Shown piece after piece: positions 36,431 through 44,138 of a stretch of DNA of 64,000 nucleotides. Made by a program: the position numbers and the translations under genes. Positions within the stretch are counted from its first letter, which is position 1; the number at the start of each line of letters is the position of its first letter. A model generated the notes under the pieces. The model was given only the letters and a program-made list of their open reading frames with translations. It searched no databases and had not been told where the DNA came from. This DNA comes from Agromyces mangrovi (GTDB taxonomy: Bacteria; Actinomycetota; Actinomycetes; Actinomycetales; Microbacteriaceae): the NCBI RefSeq assembly GCF_030296695.1, contig NZ_AP027737.1, positions 620,001 through 684,000 of the forward strand, in the 5' to 3' direction.

Positions 36431-37230
36431 GCGGCCAGCTCCTCGCGCACGTCCTCGAGCAGCGCCACGCTCACGGCACGCCGCCAGTCGGCGGTGCCGA
36501 GCGGGTCGGTGTAGTAGCCGTTCAAGTCCTCGACCGCGCGGCGCAGCGTCGCCGCGTCGGGCAGCCGGTCGTAGCGCAGCACGGTGGGCCGTTCGGTGGC
36601 GGCGGTGATCACGAGGGTCGCGGCGCCGTCCTCGTCGACGCGCCCGGTGAGCACCGCACCCGACCGGCCGAGCTCGGCGAGGGCGATCTTGCGGAAGGCC
36701 GTGCGAGCACGCAGCGCGTGGGCGGGCAGGTCGATCGCGCGCAGCACCTCGCCCGCGGCGAGCGCGTTGGTGCCGTTGCCGGTCACGAGGTCGGCGACGG
36801 GCCGCCGGTACTCGCCGTCGTCGGGCGTCCAGACGAGCGCCTCGCCGTCGAGGGTCGCGCACAGCGACACCATGCCGGCCGCCGCGAACGAACGGCAGAC
36901 GTTGCCGCCGACGGTCGCGGCGTTCCAGATCTTGAACGAGGCGAGCAGCGCGTTCGCGCAGTGGGCAACCAGCGGATGCGCCGGCCAGGCCGCTCCCGCA
37001 GCGTGCGCGACGAGCTCGGCGATGGTGCAGGTGGCGCCGATGCGCAGCCCGCCGCCCTGCTCCTCGATGCTCGGCCAGCCCATGCCGGTGAGGTCGACGA
37101 GGCCGGTCGTGCCCACCTGCGGCTCGGAGTACAGCCAGGTGCCGCCCGCGACGAACCGCTCGCCCGGGGCGAGCGCGAGGTCGTCGCGCGTGGTGGCGCG
37201 CCGGTAGGCGCGTACGGTCTCGAGGTCCAC
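36427..37230 (-). CDS. FAD-binding subunit of xanthine dehydrogenase
   Basis: A 267-residue FAD subunit of the CoxM/XdhB type. The FAD-binding stretch RFVAGGTWLYSEPQVGTTGL matches the AGGT motif, GGLRIGATCTIAELVAH is typical, and KIWNAATVGGNVCRSFAAAG corresponds to the second FAD motif (ATxGGN). CO-dehydrogenase C-terminal domain features appear (TAFRKIALAELGRSGAVLTG). GTG 37230 is the chosen start. It overlaps the next gene by 4 bp (ATGA), ensuring equal synthesis with the FeS-Mo subunit. It transfers electrons from the iron-sulfur centres to NAD or another acceptor. Confidence 0.92.
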   Translation of the reverse strand: MDLETVRAYRRATTRDDLALAPGERFVAGGTWLYSEPQVGTTGLVDLTGMGWPSIEEQGGGLRIGATCTIAELVAHAAGAAWPAHPLVAHCANALLASFKIWNAATVGGNVCRSFAAAGMVSLCATLDGEALVWTPDDGEYRRPVADLVTGNGTNALAAGEVLRAIDLPAHALRARTAFRKIALAELGRSGAVLTGRVDEDGAATLVITAATERPTVLRYDRLPDAATLRRAVEDLNGYYTDPLGTADWRRAVSVALLEDVREELAA

Positions 37231-37240
37231 GGCGGCCGCC

Positions 37241-38404
37241 TCAGCGCGCCGCGCGCGGGGTCGGGGCCGTGCGGGTGCGGTCGTCGGCACCCGGAGCGGT
37301 GCGGTGGATCGGGCCGGCGGTTTCGCGCAGCGGTCGGCCGGAGGCACCGGTGCGAGCGGCGACGACCTCGGCGAGGATCGACAGCGCGGTCTCGGACGGG
37401 GTCGCGGCACCCAGGTCGAGCCCGATCGGCGAGTGCAGGCTCGCGAGGGCCGCGTCACCGACGCCCGCCTCGCGCAGCAGCCGCATCCGCTCGTCGTGGG
37501 TGCGCCGGGAGCCCAGGGCGCCGACGAAGGCGACGGGCCGCTCGAGCGCGGCGGCGAGCACGGGGACGTCGGCGCGGGCGTCGTGGCCGAGCACGACGAC
37601 GACCGTGCGCTCGTCGGTGACCGTGGCCGCCAGATGCTCGACCGGACGCGCGACGACCACCTCGTCGGCGTGCGGGAAGCGCTCGGCGGTCGCGAACACG
37701 GGGCGCTGGTCGCACACGGTGACGCGGTACCCGAGCGACGTCGCCGCCCGGGCGAGCGCGTCGCCGAACGCGATGGCGCCGTAGACGAGCAGCCTCGGCG
37801 GCGCGAGCCGGCTCTCGACGAACAGGCGCAGCAACGTTTCCCCGCAGTCGACGTCGACGAGGCCGGTGCGGCCGGATGCCACGGTGCGGTCGACCTCGGC
37901 CTGCACGCGCTCCGCGCGCACGTGTCCGAGCCCGGCGGCGTCGAGGTCCGCGTCCGCGAGCGCGGCGGCGCCACCGGCCGGCAGCACGCGCCCGACGAGC
38001 GATGCCGGCCCCGCCACCACGACGGCGACGCCCGCGTCGGACCCGGCGAGCGCGCGCCGGAACGGCTCGCCCGTGGCATCCGCCGCCCCCGCCGTCGGGA
38101 ACGGCAGCACGAACACGTCGAGCTCGCCGCCGCAGCTGAGGCCGACGGCGAACGCGGTCTCGTCGTCGATGCCGAAACGTTCGGAGTGGGCCGTGCCGTC
38201 GTCGAGCGCGAGCGCGCAGAGCTCGAACACCGCGCCCTCGACGCAGCCGCCCGAGACGCTGCCGACGACCCGCCCGCCCGCGTCGACGAGCATCGACGTG
38301 CCCACGGGCAGCGGCGCGGAGCCGCGGATCGCGGTCACGGTCGCGAGCGCGAAGGCCTCGCCCCGGCCGAGCCGGGCCACCACGTCCTGCGCCAGTTCGA
38401 GCAT
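37241..38404 (-). CDS. xdhC: XdhC-family molybdenum-cofactor maturation protein
   Basis: A 387-residue XdhC/CoxI protein, which in studied systems sulfurates and inserts the molybdenum cofactor of xanthine dehydrogenase. An N-terminal XdhC_CoxI domain (FALATVTAIRGSAPLPVGTS, SVSGGCVEGAVFE) is followed by a Rossmann-fold domain (PPRLLVYGAIAFGDALARAA, VVVVLGHDARADVPVLAAAL, AFVGALGSRRTHDERMRLL). The C-terminal 40 residues are Thr/Arg/Pro-rich and probably disordered. It is the first gene of the minus-strand xdh operon and is divergent from allantoinase. Confidence 0.92.
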   Translation of the reverse strand: MLELAQDVVARLGRGEAFALATVTAIRGSAPLPVGTSMLVDAGGRVVGSVSGGCVEGAVFELCALALDDGTAHSERFGIDDETAFAVGLSCGGELDVFVLPFPTAGAADATGEPFRRALAGSDAGVAVVVAGPASLVGRVLPAGGAAALADADLDAAGLGHVRAERVQAEVDRTVASGRTGLVDVDCGETLLRLFVESRLAPPRLLVYGAIAFGDALARAATSLGYRVTVCDQRPVFATAERFPHADEVVVARPVEHLAATVTDERTVVVVLGHDARADVPVLAAALERPVAFVGALGSRRTHDERMRLLREAGVGDAALASLHSPIGLDLGAATPSETALSILAEVVAARTGASGRPLRETAGPIHRTAPGADDRTRTAPTPRAAR

Positions 38405-38613
38405 CGAGACCTCACTTCGTGCGGTGCGCCGGCCGTGCCCGCGCGGATCGTGTGATCGTATGCGGCACGCGTTAACCCGGTGTTTCGATCCTGCCCCCAT
38501 CGGGCGGCGAGCGCACCCCATCGGGTATCGGCGCACCCACTGCCACCCTGGCCGGCACCACGCCCGCAACCGGCGCGAAATGCGGCACTGTTAGCGTCGG
38601 CCGTGGAGGAGAC
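38405..38613. promoter_or_regulatory. Divergent xdhC / allantoinase promoter with repeated sequence elements
   Basis: A 209-bp region controlling both halves of the purine block. CCCATCGGG occurs twice (38496-38504 and 38517-38525), exactly 21 bp apart, each followed by a GCGCACCC-like stretch. ATGCGGCAC occurs twice (38460-38468 and 38580-38588), each followed by a GTTA-containing stretch, the second just before the allantoinase ribosome site GGAGGAG. These are candidate operator or promoter elements for the RpiR regulator at 41962-42819 or another factor. Confidence 0.5.
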
Positions 38614-39975
38614 ATGCCCGATACCCCACTCCACGACCTCGTCGTGCTCGCCGACCAGGCGCTCGTCGACGGCCGGTTCGGCCCCGCCGAGGTCGCCGTC
38701 GACGACGGCGTGATCACCGCCGTGGCGCCGGGCGGCACCGGCCTGCGCGGTCGCGAGACCACCCGCGTCGACGGCGGTCGCGTGCTGCTGCCGGGCATCG
38801 TCGACGCCCACGTGCACGTCAACGAGCCCGGCCGCACGGAGTGGGAGGGCTTCGACACGGCGACCCGCGCGGCGGCGGCCGGCGGCGTCACGACCATCAT
38901 CGACATGCCGCTGAACAGCATCCCGCCGACGATCGATCCCGAGGCGCTGCGGGTGAAGCGCGCGGCCGCCGCACCGGCGGCGCACGTCGACATCGGGTTC
39001 TGGGGCGGTGCGGTGCCGGGCAACCTGGGCGCGCTGCGCCTGCTCCACGACGCCGGCGTGTTCGGGTTCAAGGCGTTCCTCTCGCCGTCGGGCGTCGACG
39101 AGTTCCCGCCGCTCGACCCCGCGGGGCTCGACGCGGCGCTCGACGAGCTCGCCGCGTTCGACGGGCTGCTCATCGTGCACGCCGAGGACCCCGCCGTGCT
39201 CGACGCGCACGCCAACGACGGCGGGCCGAGCGCAGCCCGGTTCGCCGAGTCGCGGCCGCCCGAGGCCGAGCTCGCCGCCGTGCGACGGGTCGTCGACGGC
39301 ATCCGGCGCACCGGCGGTCGTGCGCACGTCCTGCACGTGTCGTCCGCCGCCGTGCTCCCCCTCATCGCCGAGGCGAAGGCGGAGGGCCTGCGCCTGACGG
39401 CCGAGACCTGCCCGCACTACCTCACGCTCGACCTCGCGCACATCCCCGACGGGGCGACCGCGTTCAAGTGCTGCCCGCCGATCCGCGACGAGGCCAACCA
39501 GGACCTGCTCTGGGCGGGGCTCGTCGACGGCACGCTCGACTGCGTGGTGTCCGACCACTCCCCCGCGACCGCGGAGCTGAAGCTCGGCTTCCACGGCGAC
39601 TTCGGGCGCGCGTGGGGCGGCATCTCTGGGCTGCAGCTCGCGCTCGCGAACGTCTGGACCGAGGCGCGGCGACGCGGCATCGGCCTCGAGCTCGTCGTCG
39701 ACCGCATGGCCCGGGCGACGGCCGACCTCGTGGGGCTCGCCGCCAAGGGCCGCATCGCGGTCGGCGCCGACGCCGACCTCGTCGCGTTCGCCCCCGACGC
39801 CGGGTTCACGGTCGACGCGGCCGCCTTGCGCCACCGCAACCCCGTGTCGGCCTACGACGGCATGGCGCGCATCGGCGTCGCCGAGCGCGTCTGGCTGCGC
39901 GGCACGCCCGTCGACCCCGACGGCCCGCCCGCCGGGCGCCTCCTCGACCGCCCGACCGAACGGAGCACCCGATGA
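38614..39975 (+). CDS. allB: Allantoinase
   Basis: A 453-residue cyclic amidohydrolase opening allantoin to allantoate. The binuclear metal site is visible: DAHVHVNEPGRTEWEGF (HxH), the lysine to be carboxylated in GVFGFKAFLSPSG, histidines in LIVHAEDPAV and HVLHVSSAAV, and the aspartate in VVSDHSPATAELK. NEPGRTEWEGF and TIIDMPLNSIPPT separate it from dihydroorotase and hydantoinase. Its stop overlaps the next start (ATGA). It heads a two-gene operon with the deaminase and is divergent from the xdh operon. Confidence 0.95.
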   Translation: MPDTPLHDLVVLADQALVDGRFGPAEVAVDDGVITAVAPGGTGLRGRETTRVDGGRVLLPGIVDAHVHVNEPGRTEWEGFDTATRAAAAGGVTTIIDMPLNSIPPTIDPEALRVKRAAAAPAAHVDIGFWGGAVPGNLGALRLLHDAGVFGFKAFLSPSGVDEFPPLDPAGLDAALDELAAFDGLLIVHAEDPAVLDAHANDGGPSAARFAESRPPEAELAAVRRVVDGIRRTGGRAHVLHVSSAAVLPLIAEAKAEGLRLTAETCPHYLTLDLAHIPDGATAFKCCPPIRDEANQDLLWAGLVDGTLDCVVSDHSPATAELKLGFHGDFGRAWGGISGLQLALANVWTEARRRGIGLELVVDRMARATADLVGLAAKGRIAVGADADLVAFAPDAGFTVDAAALRHRNPVSAYDGMARIGVAERVWLRGTPVDPDGPPAGRLLDRPTERSTR

Positions 39976-40499
39976 CCGCCGACGACCCGACTCCCGGCGA
40001 CGAGACGCGCGACGAGACCCGCGACGCACCCCGCGACGACGCCTACTGGGTCGCGCAGGCCGTCGAGCTCGCGACCGGCAACGTCGCCGACGGCGGCGGC
40101 CCGTTCGGCGCCGTGCTCGTACGCGACGGCCGGCTGCTCGCCGCGGGCGGCAACCGCGTGACCCGCGACCTCGACCCGACGGCGCACGCCGAGGTGTGCG
40201 TCATCCGCGAGGCCTGCCGCACCGTCGGCGACTTCTCGCTCGCCGGCGCGACGCTCTACTCGTCGTGCGAACCGTGCCCGCTCTGCCTCGCGGCGGCGCT
40301 CTGGGCACGAGTCGACCGCATCGTCTACGCGGCCGACCGCCACGACGCCGCCGACGGCGGGTTCGACGACCGCGAGTTCTACGAGATGTTCGCGCGCGAC
40401 CGCGCCACGTGGGACACGCCGGTCGAGCAGCTGCGCCCCGACGGGTCGACCGAGCCGTTCGACGCGTGGCGCGGCAAGGCCGACCGCACCGACTACTAG
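39972..40499 (+). CDS. Guanine deaminase-like cytidine/deoxycytidylate-deaminase-fold enzyme
   Basis: A 175-residue CDA-fold deaminase. Zinc ligands are the histidine and catalytic glutamate of PTAHAEVCVIREAC and the cysteines of SSCEPCPLCLAAALW. FGAVLVRDGRLLAAGGNRV matches GuaD of Bacillus (guanine to xanthine), and the C-terminal region has the extended EFYEMFARDR stretch. The first 22 residues are an Asp/Arg/Thr repeat (DETRDETRDAPRDD), probably disordered. The island thus has two unrelated candidate guanine deaminases, this one and the amidohydrolase at 31291. Translationally coupled to allB. Confidence 0.88.
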   Translation: MTADDPTPGDETRDETRDAPRDDAYWVAQAVELATGNVADGGGPFGAVLVRDGRLLAAGGNRVTRDLDPTAHAEVCVIREACRTVGDFSLAGATLYSSCEPCPLCLAAALWARVDRIVYAADRHDAADGGFDDREFYEMFARDRATWDTPVEQLRPDGSTEPFDAWRGKADRTDY

Positions 40500-40513
40500 C
40501 CCGTCAGCGCGGC

Positions 40514-40855
40514 TCAGCTGCCCCGGTACGTCGAGTACGCGAACGGGCTGAGCAGCAGCGGCACGTGGTAGTGCTGCGCCGGGTCGTCGATCAGGAAGTC
40601 GATCGTCACCTCGGCGTAGAAGGTGGGCCGGTCGCCGAAGTACGCGGCCGTGTCGAACACCACCCGGTAGCGCCCGGCGGGCAGTTGCGCAGGCCCCAGG
40701 GAGCCGACCCGGCCGTCGTCGTCGGTGACACCTGCGCCGACCTCGTGCCAGGTGCCGGCATCGGATGCCTCGAGCCGCACGCCGACCCCGGCCGCGGGCC
40801 GTCCGGTGCCGGCGTCGAGCACGTGCGACGTGACGTGACTGCGTCCGGCGTTCAT
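40514..40855 (-). CDS. uraH: Hydroxyisourate hydrolase
   Basis: A 113-residue transthyretin-like enzyme converting 5-hydroxyisourate to OHCU. SHVTSHVLDAGTGRPAAGV carries the first catalytic histidine, and the C-terminal signature AQHYHVPLLLSPFAYSTYRG with final Ser matches the YRGS tail that closes the active site. No signal peptide. It overlaps the uraD stop by 4 bp, giving a two-gene operon of consecutive steps. Confidence 0.96.
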   Translation of the reverse strand: MNAGRSHVTSHVLDAGTGRPAAGVGVRLEASDAGTWHEVGAGVTDDDGRVGSLGPAQLPAGRYRVVFDTAAYFGDRPTFYAEVTIDFLIDDPAQHYHVPLLLSPFAYSTYRGS

Positions 40856-41364
40856 GCCGCCGCCCCGATCGGCGCGGCCGCGTCGCCGTAGAGCTGCTCG
40901 AGCCGCAGCAGCGCGATCTGCGCGAGCTGGTCGGCGACGATCCCGAGCTCCTCGGCGTCGTCGAGCGCGATCCGCCGCTGGAGCTCCGAGAGGATCTCCG
41001 CACGGCTGCGCCCGGCCGCGCGGATGAGAAACACCCGCCCGAACCGCTCCTCGTACGCCGCGTTGCCCTCGGCGATCGCCCGAGCCAGCGCCTCGTCCGA
41101 GGCGTCGGCCGACGCCTGCTCGGCACGCGAGAACGACTGCGCGGTGCCCTGCCCGGTCGGCCGCTCGCCGATGCGCGGGTGGCTCGCCATCGCCTCGTCG
41201 ACCTCGGCCGGCGTGAGTCGCGCGGCCGACTCCGCGGCCGCGGCCCGAAGCGCGTCGAACGACGCGTACGGTGCGCCCGCGGCGACCTCGTCGACGAACC
41301 GTTCGACGTGCAGGCAGGCCTCGAGGTCGGCCCGGAAGGCGTCTGGCGTGTGCGGCGCTGGCAT
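40852..41364 (-). CDS. uraD: OHCU decarboxylase
   Basis: A 170-residue helical protein converting 2-oxo-4-hydroxy-4-carboxy-5-ureidoimidazoline to S-allantoin. Characteristic elements are the catalytic histidine in MASHPRIGERP, the preceding LTPAEVDEA region, SRAEQASADASDEALARAIA, NAAYEERFGRVFLIRAAGRS and ELQRRIALDDAEELGIVADQ. Directly coupled to uraH. Its ATG lies only 16 bp from the divergent ATG of the MobA-like gene. Confidence 0.95.
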   Translation of the reverse strand: MPAPHTPDAFRADLEACLHVERFVDEVAAGAPYASFDALRAAAAESAARLTPAEVDEAMASHPRIGERPTGQGTAQSFSRAEQASADASDEALARAIAEGNAAYEERFGRVFLIRAAGRSRAEILSELQRRIALDDAEELGIVADQLAQIALLRLEQLYGDAAAPIGAAA

Positions 41365-41380
41365 GTGGTCCACTGTAGTG

Positions 41381-41944
41381 ATGGCAGGTGACGTGCTCGG
41401 CGTGGTGCTCGCCGCGGGCGGGGGCAGTCGCATGGGCCGCCCGAAGGCGCTCGTGCGCGAGCCCGACGGAACGCCGTGGGTCGAGCAGTCGGTGCGGATG
41501 CTGCGCGCTGCCGGCTGCCCGTCGGTGCTCGTCGTGCTCGGCGCCGAGGCCGACGCGGCCCGCGAGCTGGTGCCGTCGGACGCGACGATCGTGGTGCACC
41601 CGGGCTGGCGCCGGGGTCTGGGGTCGACCGTGCGCGCCGCGCTCGAGGCGGCCGCCGGCACCCCGGCAGACGCCGTGCTGCTCACCCTGGTCGACCTGCC
41701 GGGGCTGCCCGCGGGCGTCGGCCGCCGGGTGCTCGACGCCGCGGCCGACGACCCGTCCGCGTCCCTCGCCCGCGCCGTCTTCCGCGGCCGACCGGGTCAC
41801 CCCGTGCTCATCGGCCGGGCGCACTGGCCCGGGCTGCGCGCCGACCTGCACGGCGACGAGGGGGCGGGCGCGTACCTCCGCACTCACGGCGCGGTCGCGG
41901 TCGAGTGCGGCGACCTCGCCGACGGCCTCGATCGCGACCGCTGA
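41381..41944 (+). CDS. MobA/MocA-like molybdenum-cofactor nucleotidyltransferase
   Basis: A 187-residue NTP-transferase of the MobA-like family. The nucleotide-binding motif is GVVLAAGGGSRMGRPKALV, with LLTLVDLPGLP as the metal-binding Asp motif and FRGRPGHPVLIGRAHWP typical of MocA/CoxC-type enzymes. It probably attaches CMP (or GMP) to molybdopterin for the xanthine dehydrogenase in this island; the choice of cytidine is inferred from the enzyme class. ATG 41381 has no clear ribosome site and a GTG directly precedes it. It is isolated in orientation between two minus-strand operons. Confidence 0.88.
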   Translation: MAGDVLGVVLAAGGGSRMGRPKALVREPDGTPWVEQSVRMLRAAGCPSVLVVLGAEADAARELVPSDATIVVHPGWRRGLGSTVRAALEAAAGTPADAVLLTLVDLPGLPAGVGRRVLDAAADDPSASLARAVFRGRPGHPVLIGRAHWPGLRADLHGDEGAGAYLRTHGAVAVECGDLADGLDRDR

Positions 41945-41961
41945 GCGCTCGGCCCGGGCGC

Positions 41962-42819
41962 TCAGCCCGGCGTCTCGACCTCGCCGAGCCGATCGTACGA
42001 GCCGTCGATGCGCGCGATGCGCGTGCGCCCGGCGCGGAGCCCACCCGCGAGCACCGCGCTCGCGACCAGGCTCACGAGGCTCATCGCGCTCGCGTAGCTC
42101 GAGAAGGCGCCGGCCCCGTCGACGGGGCACTCGATGACGGTGCCGGCCGTGCCCGCGGCATCCGCCCCCGCCGGGTCGACGATCGCGATCACCTCGGCGC
42201 CCGTCTCCGCGGCGGTCGCCACGAGTTGCGCGAACCCGGCCGGCCGCCGGCGCAGGCCGACGAGCACGGCGACGTCACCGGGCCCGAGGTCGGCGAGCTC
42301 CTCCCCGATCGACTGCCCGGGCTGCGGGGCGACGCGCACGCCGGGCCGGCACTGGGCGAGTTGCTCGCGCAGGTGCAGCGCGACCGGGTAGCCGTTGCGG
42401 TAGCCGACGACGAGCACCGTGCGCGCCTCGCGCAGCTGTGCGGCGACCCGCTCGAGCACGCCGTCGGCGAGCCCGTCGAGCAGCCGCGCGAGGTTCGTCC
42501 GCTCGGCCTCGAGCACGGCCGACACGCCCTCGGGCGCGGTGGCCGGCACGCCCGCGTGCCCGAGCGGCGTGCCCGAGCTGCGCAGTGCCCGCACGTGGTC
42601 GCGCACCTCGGCCGACCCCGAGAATCCGAGCCGCCGGTACAGCCGGCTCACGGTCGCCTTCGACACCCCGGCCATGCGCGCGACCTCGCTGTCGTTGTAC
42701 ACCGCGAGCTCGCCCGGATGATCGAGCACGAAATCCGCCACGCGTCGCTCCTGCGGCGTGAGCTCGTCGAACGCGCCGTCGATGCGCTCGGCGATGGTGC
42801 GGGGCATCCGCTCGGTCAT
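41962..42819 (-). CDS. MurR/RpiR family transcriptional regulator of the purine block
   Basis: A 285-residue regulator. An N-terminal HTH_6 domain (about 1-80; ELTPQERRVADFVLDHPGEL, VARMAGVSKATVSRLYRRLG) is followed by a C-terminal SIS domain (ARTVLVVGYRNGYPVALHLR to ALVSLVASAVLAGG) which in this family binds a phosphosugar or related ligand. Here it is the last gene of the formamidase-amidase-pucG-allC operon and overlaps allC by 4 bp, so it probably controls purine or allantoin use and its own operon. The ligand is unknown. Confidence 0.9.
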   Translation of the reverse strand: MTERMPRTIAERIDGAFDELTPQERRVADFVLDHPGELAVYNDSEVARMAGVSKATVSRLYRRLGFSGSAEVRDHVRALRSSGTPLGHAGVPATAPEGVSAVLEAERTNLARLLDGLADGVLERVAAQLREARTVLVVGYRNGYPVALHLREQLAQCRPGVRVAPQPGQSIGEELADLGPGDVAVLVGLRRRPAGFAQLVATAAETGAEVIAIVDPAGADAAGTAGTVIECPVDGAGAFSSYASAMSLVSLVASAVLAGGLRAGRTRIARIDGSYDRLGEVETPG

Positions 42820-44138
42820 CGGTGCAGCCCGACCCCGTGCGGCTCGGGCGGTGCCGGGGTGACCAGCCGGTCGGGCTCTGCGCGCACGCGCTCGGCGACC
42901 GCGAGCACCGCCTGCTCGAGCGCGTCGAGCGCGAGCGCCGTGTCGCGCCGGGTCACGGTCTCGTCCGGGTGGTGGCTGATGCCGCCGCGTCCGCACCGCA
43001 CGAACAGCATGGCGATGTCGGTGACCGCCGAGACGGCCATGCCGTCGTGGCCGGCGCGGCTCCAGATGCGCATCGGGTCGTCGTCGCCGGTCGAGCGGAT
43101 GCCTCCGGCCACCGCCTCCTGGAGCCAGTCGGCGCACGGGGTGGCGTCGGCGCGGTATCGCTCGTCCGCGTGGAAGGCGAGCCGGCGGCGGCCGGCGATC
43201 TCCCGGGCCGTGCGCTCGATCTCGTCCCAGGCCGCGTCGCGGGCCTCGTTCGACTCGGCGCGCAGGTCGAGGCTGAACTCGACCCGCCCGGGGATGACGT
43301 TGACCCCGCCGGGGTACGCCTGCAGGTGCCCCACGGTCGCGATCGTGCCCGAGTCGATGCCGATGCGCTCGATGGCGGTGACCAGTTCGCTCGCGCCGAC
43401 GAGGGCGTCGCGGCGGCGTGCGTACGGGGTGCCGCCGGCGTGGCCCGCGACGCCGGTCATGGTGAGGGCGAACCGGCGGGCGCCCGCGATCGTCGGCACC
43501 ACGGCGAGCGCCCGATCGGCGTCCTCGAGGTACGGGCCCTGCTCGATATGCGCCTCGAGGTAGCCGACGAGCGCCTCGGGGCGGCGCGCGGCGGCGCCGA
43601 TGCGCCCGGGATCGAGCCCGAAGTCGATACTCGCGTCGGCGAAGGTGAGCCCGTCGGCGTCGCGGTACTCCCACCAGTCGGGGGCGAACTCGCCGGCGAG
43701 CGCGCGGCTGCCGGCCAGGGCGCTGCCGAACCGGGTGCCCTCCTCGTCGCTGAACGCGACCACCTCGAGCGCGAACGGCAGCGGCTCGTCGCTGGCCGCG
43801 ATGCGCGCGGCGACCTCGATCGCGAGCAGCACGCCGAGCATGCCGTCGTACCGGCCCGCGTCGCGCACGGTGTCGAGATGCGAGCCGATGAGCAGCGCGG
43901 GCAGGTCGGGCCGCTCGCCCTCGAGCCGGCCGCACTGGTTGCCCGCGGCATCCTGCCAGGTCTCGAGCCCCGCCTCCCCGATCCAGCCGGCCGCGAGCCG
44001 GTTCACCTCGCGGTGCTCCGCGCTGAGGTGCACGCGCTCGATCATGCCCGGCGTCGAAGTGACGGTGCCGAGCCGGTCGCAGCGGTCGAGGATGCGTTCG
44101 GCGATCGCGAGCGAACCGGGGCGCAGCCGGTCGCTCAT
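42816..44138 (-). CDS. allC: Allantoate amidohydrolase (M20 family)
   Basis: A 440-residue zinc or manganese carbamoylase. Metal-site motifs are LIGSHLDTVRDAGRYDGMLG, VVAFSDEEGTRFGSALAGS, a third ligand near HIEQGPYLED, and a late histidine in GRGGISHHPDE. TGVAGHAGGTPYARRRDALV is the dimerisation and substrate motif of AllC, ureidoglycolate hydrolase and N-carbamoyl amino acid hydrolases. In this island allantoate is the obvious substrate, giving ureidoglycine, CO2 and ammonia. It overlaps both neighbours by 4 bp. Confidence 0.9.
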   Translation of the reverse strand: MSDRLRPGSLAIAERILDRCDRLGTVTSTPGMIERVHLSAEHREVNRLAAGWIGEAGLETWQDAAGNQCGRLEGERPDLPALLIGSHLDTVRDAGRYDGMLGVLLAIEVAARIAASDEPLPFALEVVAFSDEEGTRFGSALAGSRALAGEFAPDWWEYRDADGLTFADASIDFGLDPGRIGAAARRPEALVGYLEAHIEQGPYLEDADRALAVVPTIAGARRFALTMTGVAGHAGGTPYARRRDALVGASELVTAIERIGIDSGTIATVGHLQAYPGGVNVIPGRVEFSLDLRAESNEARDAAWDEIERTAREIAGRRRLAFHADERYRADATPCADWLQEAVAGGIRSTGDDDPMRIWSRAGHDGMAVSAVTDIAMLFVRCGRGGISHHPDETVTRRDTALALDALEQAVLAVAERVRAEPDRLVTPAPPEPHGVGLHR

